Source: Rhizobium sp. ZPR4 (lineage in GTDB: Bacteria; Pseudomonadota; Alphaproteobacteria; Rhizobiales; Rhizobiaceae). Taken from it: a DNA stretch of 64,000 nt. The notes beneath the pieces are model-generated. The model was given only the letters and a program-made list of their open reading frames with translations, was not told the DNA's origin and did not search any database. The translations under genes and the position numbers were made by a program. How positions within the stretch are numbered: position 1 is the stretch's first letter; each line of letters begins with the position of its first letter. Where the stretch lies: the NCBI RefSeq assembly GCF_040215725.1, contig NZ_CP157970.1:169370-233369 (forward strand). The letters are read 5' to 3'. Positions 17,801-26,024 of the stretch are shown here, one piece after another.

Positions 17801-18176
17801 CCACCTATTGCCGGCAATGGCGGCCCCAAAGGCTCCGTGCTGGGCGGTGCCGAGTTGGCGGCCTCCTCCTATTCCCAACACCCCGACGAGGCAATCGATT
17901 TTGTGTATTGGGTGGCGAGTTCCGACGTCCAGAAATGCCTCTACGCCGCATCCGGCGGCCTGGGAGGATAATGCCGTCAACGCTGCAGCAGCGGATTTCT
18001 GTAGCGCAACGCGGGCAACTTACAATGTCGGTGGAGTACGCCCGAGACACGATGGCTATATAGGCTTTCAGCAGGAGGCGTCTGACCGCGTCAACGCCGG
18101 AATAGTCGGCAACGAGGCAGCATCGGCCGTCATTGCCGGTCTCAACGCACTTTTCCGAAAAAGCTTCAGAGATTAA
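17801..18176 (+). pseudogene. Sugar ABC transporter substrate-binding protein remnant (C-terminal part, frameshifted)
   Basis: Two adjacent frames together resemble the C-terminal third of a multiple-sugar binding protein. The first (17801-17971) contains VLGGAELAASSYS, EAIDFVYWVAS and CLYAASGGL and runs into a stop. The second (from about 17962 to 18176) continues with AWEDNAVNAAAADF, VRPRHDGYIGFQQEASD and VIAGLNALFRKS. A frameshift near 17965 separates them, and the N-terminal two-thirds and signal peptide are absent. It fills most of the gap between the RND gene and the next regulator. No partner transporter genes are adjacent. Confidence 0.78.
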
Positions 18177-18277
18177 TTGCCACCATCGACGGTGCCGAAA
18201 TCAAAACTAGTCACGCCAACGTGCGCCGCAATGAAGACCTCTCCGTGACATTTCTGTAGGACACGCAGCACCAAGGG

Positions 18278-19198
18278 TTAGGCAGCATCAGGTGCGAGAG
18301 TGTCGCGCTTCCACGTCTTCAAAAGCACCTCAATGAACTTTTCGGCGGCGGGCGACAGCGGGGCGCCACGCCGCCGGACAATCCCGATGGTACGGGTTAC
18401 CACCGGATCGATGATTGGGCGTGAGACCAAGTAGGGGTGTTCTTCTTGGGGCGTCGCCAATCGGGGCAGAACGGAGATGCCGAGCCCTGCTTCGACGAGA
18501 CCAAGCGACGTGTTGAGATGAGTGACCTCATAGAACCAGTTCAACCGAAGATTATGTTTCGCAAGAGCGCCGTCCAAAAGCGCCCGATTACCGCTTGAGC
18601 GGTCGACGACTACTAGAGGATAGCCATCGAGTTGCCCCCAATTCAACTGATCATGGGCTGCGAGAGGGTGATCCTTGCGCATGGCAAGCACGAATGGGTC
18701 ATCGATCAAGGGTTCGAAGGAAAGATCCGGGTCCGAATTTCCCATCAGATTGATACCAAACTCGACCTCCCCGCGCGCCACCGCCTGTAGCCCCTCATTG
18801 GCTGTTAGATCGCGGATACGCAGCCTGATATGGGGATAATCTGCACCAAACTGCCTGATGACCGTCGGAAGAAAATAGAATGCTGCGGTCGGAACACATG
18901 CCATCGTGATCAATCCGCGCCGCTGTGCGCCCCCGTCCTTTAGGGCAAACAGGGAACCATCGAACTCCTCGAGCATCCGCCTCACCAGCGGAAGTAGCTC
19001 TTGCCCCGTCGCCGTGGCAGCTACGTGTCTGGTCGTCCGATCCAGCAAAGGCGCACCAATCGACTGTTCGAGCTTCTGAATTCGCCGCGTGAGAGCCGGC
19101 TGCGAAATATTGAGAGCCTCAGCAGCTCGATGAAAGCTTTCAAGGTCTACGACAGCTTGAAAAGCACGGAGGTCCAGCATTTCGCAATTGATGCTCAT
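18278..19198 (-). CDS. LysR-family transcriptional regulator
   Basis: 306-residue regulator with N-terminal HTH (LRAFQAVVDLESFHRAAEALN, then SQPALTRRIQKLE) and an effector domain from about residue 92 (GLITMACVPTAAFYFLP). It is divergent from the PrpF-like isomerase gene, and the 107-bp intergenic region contains four TATTGC/GCAATA half-sites. It is most likely the activator of the isomerase-transporter operon, with a substrate or intermediate of that pathway as effector. The effector is not identified. Confidence 0.93.
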   Translation of the reverse strand: MSINCEMLDLRAFQAVVDLESFHRAAEALNISQPALTRRIQKLEQSIGAPLLDRTTRHVAATATGQELLPLVRRMLEEFDGSLFALKDGGAQRRGLITMACVPTAAFYFLPTVIRQFGADYPHIRLRIRDLTANEGLQAVARGEVEFGINLMGNSDPDLSFEPLIDDPFVLAMRKDHPLAAHDQLNWGQLDGYPLVVVDRSSGNRALLDGALAKHNLRLNWFYEVTHLNTSLGLVEAGLGISVLPRLATPQEEHPYLVSRPIIDPVVTRTIGIVRRRGAPLSPAAEKFIEVLLKTWKRDTLAPDAA

Positions 19199-19201
19199 AT
19201 C

Positions 19202-19291
19202 GCAATAATCCCCTCAAATATTGCATTTAACAAATAGGCCTCCGTTCCGCATATTGCAATAAGCAAACGAATTAATCCGAATTTCGCAATA
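19202..19291. promoter_or_regulatory. Cluster of TATTGC/GCAATA half-sites between lysR and the isomerase operon
   Basis: GCAATA at 19202-19207 faces TATTGC at 19219-19224 with 11 bp between. A perfect 10-bp palindrome TATTGCAATA lies at 19252-19261, and another GCAATA at 19286-19291. Repeated, partly symmetric half-sites across a divergent LysR promoter are typical of recognition and activation sites. Assignment to this regulator is inference. Confidence 0.62.
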
Positions 19292-19305
19292 TTCGAGGGC
19301 ATGTA

Positions 19306-20388
19306 ATGAACGATCTGATACGCATACCTTGCGTCCTTATGCGCGGTGGCACTTCGCGAGGCCCGTTCTTTCTGGCATCTGATTTGCCTGCTGATCAAGC
19401 CCGTCGCGACGCAGCGCTGCTGTCCATCATGGGATCAGGGCATCCGCTGCAGATTGATGGAATCGGAGGAGGAAACCCCGTGACGTCGAAAGTTGCGATC
19501 ATTGGTCCGCCTAGCGTTCCCGGAGCGGACGTAGACTATCTGTTTGCGCAGGTACGAACCGATAGGCAGATCGTGGATTACTCGCCGAATTGTGGCAATA
19601 TGCTTGCAGCGGTCGGTCCGTTCGCAATCGAGGCCGGTCTTGTCAAAGCTTCCGATTTCGACACGCTCGTGCGCATTCATAACGTAAACACGGGAAAAAT
19701 AATCGAAGCGAAGGTTCCGACCCGAAAAGGTGAGGTAATCTATCTTGGCGACGCGTCGATTGATGGCGTGCCGGGCCTAGCTGCTCCGATTGCCCTCACC
19801 TTCCTGGATGCGGCCGGAGCCAAGACAGGAAAGCTGTTTCCCACCGGCAACCCCTCGGACTTCATCGGAGGCATCGAAGTTACGGCGATCGACTGCGCCA
19901 TTCCGATGGTCCTTGTTCGCGCCGAAGACATGGGCCTGACCGGCTATGAAGACGCCGCGTCGCTATCGGCAAACGGCGAGCTGATCGATCGGCTCGCCTC
20001 CATCCGTGTCGAAGCAGGCCATTTGATGGGCATGGGTAACGTGTCCGACATGGTTATCCCAAAGCCCGTTCTGATTTCGCCGGCTCGGAATAACGGGACT
20101 TTGTCGGTGAGATACTTCATGCCCAACAACTGCCATCCGGCCCTCGCGACCACAGGCGCAGTTGGGATTGCCACTGCCGTCACCACTGCAGGGACGGTAG
20201 CATCACAGGTCGTCGGCGAGGAAATGCTGCCGACGCTGGTTCGTATCGAACACCCCAGCGGACGCATCGACGTACAGTTGGAAACGCGAAACGGATCGAC
20301 CGTCGCGGGCCTGGTCAGGACCGCAAGAAGACTTTTCGAAGGCTATGCCTTCGCCAAGCCGAACGAGCGTGTGGAACACGCTGCATAA
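19306..20388 (+). CDS. PrpF-family protein, 4-oxalomesaconate tautomerase-like (GalD-like) isomerase
   Basis: 360-residue cytosolic isomerase of the PrpF fold (diaminopimelate-epimerase-like). Family blocks are visible: RIPCVLMRGGTSRGPFFL at the N-terminus, IDGIGGGNPVTSKVAII, VDYLFAQV, NCGNMLAAVGPFA and FPTGNP. PrpF isomerises methylaconitate, whereas GalD tautomerises 4-oxalomesaconate in gallate breakdown. The VDYLFAQV and NCGN spacing recalls GalD, but the following genes encode a transporter and not a gallate pathway, so the substrate remains open. It is the first gene of an operon with a NitT/TauT-type transporter and is divergent from a LysR regulator. Confidence 0.87.
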   Translation: MNDLIRIPCVLMRGGTSRGPFFLASDLPADQARRDAALLSIMGSGHPLQIDGIGGGNPVTSKVAIIGPPSVPGADVDYLFAQVRTDRQIVDYSPNCGNMLAAVGPFAIEAGLVKASDFDTLVRIHNVNTGKIIEAKVPTRKGEVIYLGDASIDGVPGLAAPIALTFLDAAGAKTGKLFPTGNPSDFIGGIEVTAIDCAIPMVLVRAEDMGLTGYEDAASLSANGELIDRLASIRVEAGHLMGMGNVSDMVIPKPVLISPARNNGTLSVRYFMPNNCHPALATTGAVGIATAVTTAGTVASQVVGEEMLPTLVRIEHPSGRIDVQLETRNGSTVAGLVRTARRLFEGYAFAKPNERVEHAA

Positions 20389-20429
20389 CCCGCTTCGGCG
20401 ATGATCGGAGCAAATAGGGAGGAAAACTC

Positions 20430-21431
20430 GTGCGTACGTACATCTTAGCGGTAGTCACCGCGCTATCTCTAGCCACCACAGCACATGCCGATTCTGTTCG
20501 CATGAGCGTGGGTTCCTACAATCTAAACAACCTACCCTTCCCTGTCGCTGAGAGACTCGGCTTCTATAAGGAGGAGGGCCTGGACGTCACGACTGAGAAC
20601 TTCGCGCAAGGAGGGTCAAAAGTGCTTCAGGCTCTCGTCGCCAGATCGACGGATATCGCGGTCGGTTTCTACGACCATACGATCCAGATGCAGTCGCAGG
20701 GCAAGCATGTCGTTGGTTTCGTTCAGCTGGCAAGGAATTCAGGTCTTGTTCTCGCGGGAAAGAACGATAGCGATTTCGACCCGGCGAAACCGGAAACAAT
20801 CAAGGGAAAGAATGTCGGCATCACCTCGCCTGGTTCTTCGTCTGACTTCTTCATCCGCTATTATCTCAAGCAGCACGGCCTGAGTGACAATGACGTTTCG
20901 ATTATCGGCGTCGGCTCTGGAGCCGCGGCTGTTGCGGCCCTGCAGCAGGGTAAGATTGACCTCCTGGTCAACTACGACCCCGCCGCCACGATCGTGGTCG
21001 AGCGTGGCCTCGGCAAAATCCTCATTGATGCGAGAAGCGACGAAGGTGCCAAGGCGGTCTACGGGGGCATCTACCCGACATCCGTTCTCTATGCCAACCA
21101 GGATTTCATCAAAGAACACCCTGAGATAATCCAGAAAGTCACCAATGCGACAGTGAAGGCACTCCATTGGATGAAGGAGCACTCCGCCGAGGAGATCGTC
21201 GCCCAGCTTCCCGACGATTTTGTCTCGGGTGACAAGCAGACCTACATCAAGGCGGTGGAAAGCGCGAAGGCGATATTCTCCGAGGATGGCCGATTCACTC
21301 CTGCCGACCTCGACGTTCCTCTCTCTGTCCTCAAGAGCTTCAATGAAAGCGTCGGCAAAGCCACGATTGATCTCAATACGACCTACACCAACAAGTTCGT
21401 CGAGGCCGCTGGCCGCCGTGTTGAAAACTAA
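20430..21431 (+). CDS. ABC transporter substrate-binding protein (NitT/TauT/SsuA family)
   Basis: 333-residue periplasmic receptor starting at GTG 20430 after AGGGAGG. The signal peptide MRTYILAVVTALSLATTAHA is followed by the NMT1/THI5-like fold: PFPVAERLGFYKEEGLDV near the start, ALVARSTDIAVGFYDHT, and VGITSPGSSSDFFIRYYL. Related proteins bind sulfonates, nitrate, pyrimidines or aromatic acids. It is 41 bp after the isomerase gene and 10 bp before the ATPase gene, so the operon probably imports the compound acted on by the isomerase pathway. Confidence 0.92.
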   Translation: MRTYILAVVTALSLATTAHADSVRMSVGSYNLNNLPFPVAERLGFYKEEGLDVTTENFAQGGSKVLQALVARSTDIAVGFYDHTIQMQSQGKHVVGFVQLARNSGLVLAGKNDSDFDPAKPETIKGKNVGITSPGSSSDFFIRYYLKQHGLSDNDVSIIGVGSGAAAVAALQQGKIDLLVNYDPAATIVVERGLGKILIDARSDEGAKAVYGGIYPTSVLYANQDFIKEHPEIIQKVTNATVKALHWMKEHSAEEIVAQLPDDFVSGDKQTYIKAVESAKAIFSEDGRFTPADLDVPLSVLKSFNESVGKATIDLNTTYTNKFVEAAGRRVEN

Positions 21432-21441
21432 GGGATTAAAT

Positions 21442-22263
21442 ATGTCAAACGCAGCAAGGAAGATAGAGGCGGTGTCTCAGCCCACCCTTTCTCCCATGGT
21501 CACCATTGAAAAAGTCACCATGGCGTTCGGAGCTTTTGTCGCAGTCGAAAACGTCAATCTGACGGTTGGTAACGGCGAGTTCCTTTCCATTGTCGGCCCT
21601 ACGGGTTGCGGCAAGTCCACCATTCTCAATGCGATCGCAGGCCTCCTAAAACCTGCAGAGGGTAAAGTCTGTATCGACGGGGCGCCCGTAAAGGACGTCC
21701 AAAACAATATCGGATATCTATTCCAGCAGGACGCGTTGTTGCCATGGAAGACGGCTTACCAGAATGTTGAGTTGGGACTGATGTTTCGTGGCGTGGCGGC
21801 AGAAGAGCGTCACCCCAAGGTAATCGCCTGGCTGGAAAAAGTTGGACTAAAGGGTTTCGAGAACCGCTTCCCACACCAACTGTCAGGAGGCCAGCGCAAG
21901 CGCGTGCAAATGGCTCAGGCGCTTATCACCGAACCCAAGGTCATCCTCATGGACGAGCCTTTCTCAGCGTTGGATATACACACACGGCATTTGATGCAGA
22001 ATGAACTGCTGAAACTTTGGCAAGAGGATAGGCGTGCCGTGGTCATGATCACACACGATCTCGAGGAAGCAATTGCGCTCGGGGATCGCGTGATAGTTCT
22101 GGCTGCTGGCCCACGCAGCCGCGTCATCGAGAGCTTCGGTGTCGATCTAGAACGTCCGAGAGACGTGGCGGAGATCAAACTCGATCCGAAATTCATGTCC
22201 CTCTACCGCGATATCTGGGCGTCCCTGAGGGGCGAAGTGGAGAAAAGCTATGCAAGCCATTAA
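21442..22263 (+). CDS. ABC transporter ATP-binding protein (NitT/TauT/SsuB family)
   Basis: 273-residue ATPase. ATG 21442 follows AGGGA and opens a protein that reaches Walker A GPTGCGKST at the usual distance; the signature is LSGGQRKRVQMAQAL and Walker B is VILMDEPFSALD. The SsuB/TauB-type Q-loop reads YLFQQDALLPWKT. Upstream codons in this frame lie inside the binding-protein gene and are not used. Its 3' end overlaps the permease start by 14 bp, indicating translational coupling. Confidence 0.94.
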   Translation: MSNAARKIEAVSQPTLSPMVTIEKVTMAFGAFVAVENVNLTVGNGEFLSIVGPTGCGKSTILNAIAGLLKPAEGKVCIDGAPVKDVQNNIGYLFQQDALLPWKTAYQNVELGLMFRGVAAEERHPKVIAWLEKVGLKGFENRFPHQLSGGQRKRVQMAQALITEPKVILMDEPFSALDIHTRHLMQNELLKLWQEDRRAVVMITHDLEEAIALGDRVIVLAAGPRSRVIESFGVDLERPRDVAEIKLDPKFMSLYRDIWASLRGEVEKSYASH

Positions 22264-23026
22264 CGTCCGTCTAATCCAAATCATGCTTTTGGCCGTAATT
22301 CTCGGCACTTGGCAATTTGGTGTGACATACGGGGTGATCGATCGGTTCTTCTTCCCGGCGCCATACGATATCGTCAATCAGGTAGTCAGCTGGGTTGTCG
22401 AACCGAGCTTTTACAAACATGTCGGCATTACTCTGAGCGAGACAGTTCTCGGCTATATCATTGGCACGGGTCTCGGCGTCGCGGCCGGAGTCTGGCTCGG
22501 ACTGAGCCCCTCGATAGCGCGCATCCTCGATCCGTTCATCAAGGCTGTCAACGCCATCCCACGCGTTGTGCTTGCTCCGATCTTCGTTCTGTGGCTCGGC
22601 CTCGGACTGTGGTCCAAGGTTGCTCTCGCGGTCACATTAGTGTTTTTCGTGACGTTCTTCAATGCGCTGCAGGGCGTGCGTGAAGTCAACCCGGTCGTGC
22701 TGTCCAACACACGTATTCTCGGTGCGAGACGGTCCGATCTTCTTCGTCACGTATACTTCCCAGCAGCAGCAACTTGGATTCTCTCCTCGCTCCGCACCTC
22801 TGTTGGCTTCGCAGTCGTCGGCGCAATCATCGGCGAGTACCTTGGCGCATCCGCCGGCCTTGGCTATTTGATCGCCCGCTCGGAAGGTAACTTCGACGCG
22901 GTAGGCGTTTTCAGCGGCATTGTCATCCTCGCTGTGTTCGTTCTGATCATCGACCTGTTTCTCGATGTCGCCGAAAAGCGTCTAATCACATGGAAGCCGC
23001 GAGCTGGAGAAGAACGGCCGGCTTAG
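22250..23026 (+). CDS. ABC transporter permease (NitT/TauT/SsuC family)
   Basis: 258-residue inner-membrane permease with about six helices, the normal size for SsuC/TauC proteins. The EAA-type loop is seen in RILGARRSDLLRHVYFPAA. It overlaps the ATPase gene by 14 bp and ends the operon; a GC-rich hairpin with a T-run follows 25 bp after the stop. It works with the preceding binding protein and ATPase. Confidence 0.94.
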   Translation: MQAINVRLIQIMLLAVILGTWQFGVTYGVIDRFFFPAPYDIVNQVVSWVVEPSFYKHVGITLSETVLGYIIGTGLGVAAGVWLGLSPSIARILDPFIKAVNAIPRVVLAPIFVLWLGLGLWSKVALAVTLVFFVTFFNALQGVREVNPVVLSNTRILGARRSDLLRHVYFPAAATWILSSLRTSVGFAVVGAIIGEYLGASAGLGYLIARSEGNFDAVGVFSGIVILAVFVLIIDLFLDVAEKRLITWKPRAGEERPA

Positions 23027-23050
23027 CCGGCTATCGCGATTATAATGCAG

Positions 23051-23079
23051 GAGGGCGGCCCATCAGCCGCTCTTTTTTT
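23051..23079 (+). terminator. Rho-independent terminator of the isomerase-transporter operon
   Basis: A stem formed by GAG(G)GCGGC and GCCGCTC, with one bulged G and a short CCATCA loop, is followed by seven T residues, 25 bp after the permease stop. This is the clearest intrinsic terminator in the window. Confidence 0.82.
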
Positions 23080-23332
23080 AACACCTCACTGATCAACTAG
23101 GCGTGGAGGGAAGGGGTTTTAGGCTCCGGCTTGCTAGGTTTTTTTGAAATTCATGGTTCATCTCTTTGGCTGATGGGTTGTTGTCCTGATGGACAGTTCC
23201 CCAAGAACACGGCGATGAAAGGCAGCTTATCCCCCCACAAGGGAGTCGCTGCAGGCGGCGAATGGAACGGGCAGGCGGACAAGACAAAGCTCCGCGCTGT
23301 GTATCCGGTCCATACTCAAGGCCACGACCCAC

Positions 23333-23974
23333 CTACGGGATGCATTGGATTTCTGCTTTACACCCCACATGCCGGAGGCGGGCCCCCGACACGGCATTGA
23401 TGAGGGAAGGCGAAAGGTCTGCCGGAATGCGACGGGACCGCGAGAGTCGTTCTGCGTAGGACGCGAAACGTGCGAGGATCTCTTTCAGGCTGGGTCTGTC
23501 GTGATAGTAAAGCGCCGCGATCCGCTTATATGCGCGCTCGTAGAGCAGGAATGTATGGGGGTTGGAGAGACGGAATGCCGGATTGCGGCTCATGTCGGGA
23601 TCGTCAAGTTTCAGGAAGCGCCGGTCCTTATGTGCGCGATACGCGTCCGCGCCGATGAAGCCTTGCACGTCCGGTTGCTCCGGCAGGCAATAGACGTCGT
23701 AGTAATGCCGGAGGAAATTGACAGGGACGCGTGATCGTAGGCTCAGGAGCTAAGAGTCCTGTCGCTGTTGGACGCAACCGTATCGAAGCCGGCTTCGAGC
23801 AACACGCCGTCTTTGAGCGCCGACGACGTACCGGTCGTCTCCGGAAAATAGAGGCGGATACAGATGTGCCGAAGTGGTCGGAAAATGCAGCGCGAGCTTG
23901 ACGCTGTCGAATGGGTACCAGATCTCCCCATCCAGCGACACGAGCGGGCTGACCTTCTCGCCGAGCCTGGCCAA
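23333..23974 (-). pseudogene. Nucleotidyltransferase AbiEii/AbiGii-type toxin gene remnant (stop, frameshift and deletion)
   Basis: Pieces in three frames line up with an AbiEii-family protein. They are: SLDGEIWYPFDSVKLALHF and SGDDRYVVGA (to about 23810); then ALKDGVLLEAGFDTVASNSD and LSS*AYDHA with TGA where the family has Trp; then, after an apparent deletion, NFLRHYYDVYCLPEQPDVQ, FIGADAYRAHKDRRF and IAALYYHDRPSLKEI. The nucleotide-binding N-terminal part is not recognisable. Intact members are type IV toxins that are paired with an AbiEi antitoxin, and no antitoxin gene is visible here. The gene is clearly dead; the family call rests on the C-terminal block. Confidence 0.72.
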
Positions 23975-24367
23975 TAGCCGCGGTGTCGGATACTACTGCC
24001 TTTCGCCGGATTGACGGGTTCATCCGTTTCATCGTCGACGATGGCAAACTGCTAATCCCTGTTTAGATCGCGTCCGGTAAGCCGCGCCCGCTGGATGCTT
24101 TCCCCATTCAGCGAGCTGATCGGATACCTCCACAGAGCCGCTCCCGTGCCGATTGTCGAGCTTGGCATTGCTTACTTCCGTCCGCCTCGCATTGAACGAT
24201 ACAGGAGTATCGGTTTCCAGATGTCCCGGCCGATCCGGGGAGATCGGCCGGATATGATCGGCTGTTTCGGCAGGCCGTTATGGGAACGTGGCTAGACCGG
24301 AAGGGAGGGATGTTCCGGCAGATTGTTAACTCCCGCAATCGGCATCACCGAGGTTGCCGAATGCGCT
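23975..24367. other. Region without an intact gene, probably decayed DNA
   Basis: No reading frame here resembles a known family. It lies between the toxin remnant and the repeat protein and may contain further decayed toxin-gene sequence, but no block could be aligned with confidence. Confidence 0.4.
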
Positions 24368-24844
24368 TTATCGATGAGATCCGCTGCCGCTACCGCGACC
24401 GCCGGCTCCAGAGGCACTGCCGCTGGCTTGCGATGCTGCGCTGCTTGCCTGGGAAGCTGCACTACGCGCACTTTCCCGAGCCTGCGAAGCTGCGCTGCTT
24501 GCTTGCGAGGCTGCGTTGCTCACACTGTCATGAGCCTGCGATGCTGCACTCTTTGCCTGCGAGGCTGCGTTGCTCGCATTGTCATGAGCCTGCGATGCCG
24601 CACTCTTTGCCTGCGAAGCTGCACTGCGTGCGCTATCACGAGTCTGCGACGCCTCGCTCTTTGCTTGCGCAGCCCGGCTTTGAGCATCTGTGTATTGTGT
24701 TGAGGCTGCCTGCTTGACCTCCTGCGTATACTGGGCATCCACGTCCTTCGGACGCTTGTGCTGATGGTCGTTAGCCATGGCCTGCGAGCCGACGAAGCTG
24801 AGAATTATACCAGCGATGAGGATATTTCTGTCTGTTGCTCTCAT
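24368..24844 (-). CDS. Secreted low-complexity Ala/Ser/Gln repeat protein
   Basis: 158-residue protein with an N-terminal signal peptide (RNILIAGIILSFVGSQAMA), a short charged region, and then about 100 residues of degenerate repeats built on AASQA(K/H/S/R)xxAS. The repeats have a roughly 11-residue period (33 bp), giving long amphipathic helix potential. The tail is Gly/Ser-rich. ATG 24844 follows AGGAGGC and is strongly preferred over the upstream in-frame codon at 25003. No enzyme domain is present. The composition recalls LEA-like or apolipoprotein-like helical repeats in envelope stress proteins, but no function can be assigned. Confidence 0.75.
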   Translation of the reverse strand: MRATDRNILIAGIILSFVGSQAMANDHQHKRPKDVDAQYTQEVKQAASTQYTDAQSRAAQAKSEASQTRDSARSAASQAKSAASQAHDNASNAASQAKSAASQAHDSVSNAASQASSAASQARESARSAASQASSAASQASGSASGAGGRGSGSGSHR

Positions 24845-25227
24845 TGGAGCCTCCTGTTTCTGGAATATGTCGCCAATGCGAATATTGACTTCTACTCTCT
24901 GATTGCTGCAGCGTGTTGCCGCGCGAGAATTCATGACAGCCTTCGGCGCTGCGAAGGGTTTTCTTTTGTTAAGAGATGTTTCATCGCGCCACAAAGAAGC
25001 CACATGCGTTGCAGCAAATAGCGACGCCGGTAGCCGATCATATAGCTCGGCTAGGGATCAGATGTCCGGTTGACGCAGATGATAAGAATTCTAGAGATGT
25101 CGACAGTTCAGGGTACGAGCACGAGAGCCATGCGCTGAGATCGTACGAAGCCTCGGCGTAACCTGCCCGAGTGCGATGGCAGTCGAAACGCGACCCACTT
25201 AGCCAGGTTTGCAACCCTATGGAAACA
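24845..25227. other. Intergenic DNA, no gene seen
   Basis: The 383 bp between the repeat-protein start and the end of the TetR gene hold no frame with family resemblance. The promoter of the repeat-protein gene should be here, but no clear elements were picked out. Confidence 0.5.
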
Positions 25228-25905
25228 TTAGGAATCAGCGGCTACGCCGCAACCTCTCAGGAAAAAGTCGACCGAGCGACGCTCATTTTCAAGCAACTCT
25301 TCCGTCGCATCCGTATTGCCTGCCAGCGCACGGCGAACGACTGGCGCATGAATGAGTGAGAAGAACTGCTCGGCGAGAAAATCGAGATCGCCTTTTACGC
25401 CGCCTTCGGCCAAAACGGATTTCAGCATTTGCTGCGAAGGCTTGCGTCCGGCCTCCTCCACGATTCTCGCCAGTTCCGGAAAGCGTGTAGCCTCTTTGTG
25501 AATGAGAAAATAAAGTGCCAGAACGTCCGGCTCGAGAAAAGTCTTAACCATCCTCTCCGTCAGTTTGACAAGACGTTCCCGAAGCGACAGCCCACCTGCG
25601 ATATACGTGCTCGTGTGTGCCTGCTTCTCCTTTACAAACTTCAGGATGACGGCTTCAAAGAGGTCGGCCTTCGTTGCAAAGCGGGTGTACATGGTCCTCT
25701 TCGAACACTGCGCAACCCCGGCGACGTCGTCCGTACTCGTTCCCTCGTAGCCGTGCAGGAGAAAAAGTTGCTGCGCGGCAGCGACGATATCATCTGTGAG
25801 CTGAGCTTCACTTCCCTTGGGCGGGCGTCCGCGCGGACGCGGCGGCGTGATTTTCTTTAGCGAAGCAGGTTCCTCTCGCTTTGTCCGTGCTGTTAGTGCC
25901 GACAT
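25228..25905 (-). CDS. TetR/AcrR-family transcriptional regulator
   Basis: 225-residue one-component repressor. A basic, Pro-rich start (PRPRGRPPKG) leads to the TetR HTH (IVAAAQQLFLLHGYEGTSTDDVAGVAQCSKRTMYTRFATKADLFEAV, about residues 38-85, given by position), then an all-helical ligand domain. The start at ATG 25905 follows GGGAG; an upstream in-frame ATG at 25923 lacks a good site. It lies about 120 bp after the MFS gene on the same strand and probably represses the pump operon. Confidence 0.92.
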   Translation of the reverse strand: MSALTARTKREEPASLKKITPPRPRGRPPKGSEAQLTDDIVAAAQQLFLLHGYEGTSTDDVAGVAQCSKRTMYTRFATKADLFEAVILKFVKEKQAHTSTYIAGGLSLRERLVKLTERMVKTFLEPDVLALYFLIHKEATRFPELARIVEEAGRKPSQQMLKSVLAEGGVKGDLDFLAEQFFSLIHAPVVRRALAGNTDATEELLENERRSVDFFLRGCGVAADS

Positions 25906-26024
25906 TCCGCTCCCTTTCTTCATGTACGAATATAGGACCTACCCGTCCCGCACCGCAATAGGTTGAACCGCCGCAGGTGGTTGAGTTCGCATACAGATGA
26001 CCCGCGGCAACTGATGAAGCCACA

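Noticed and set aside
23093..23332. 79-codon minus-strand frame after the transporter terminator
   Set aside because: Cys/Ser/Pro-rich translation without a family match or ribosome-binding site; left unannotated.
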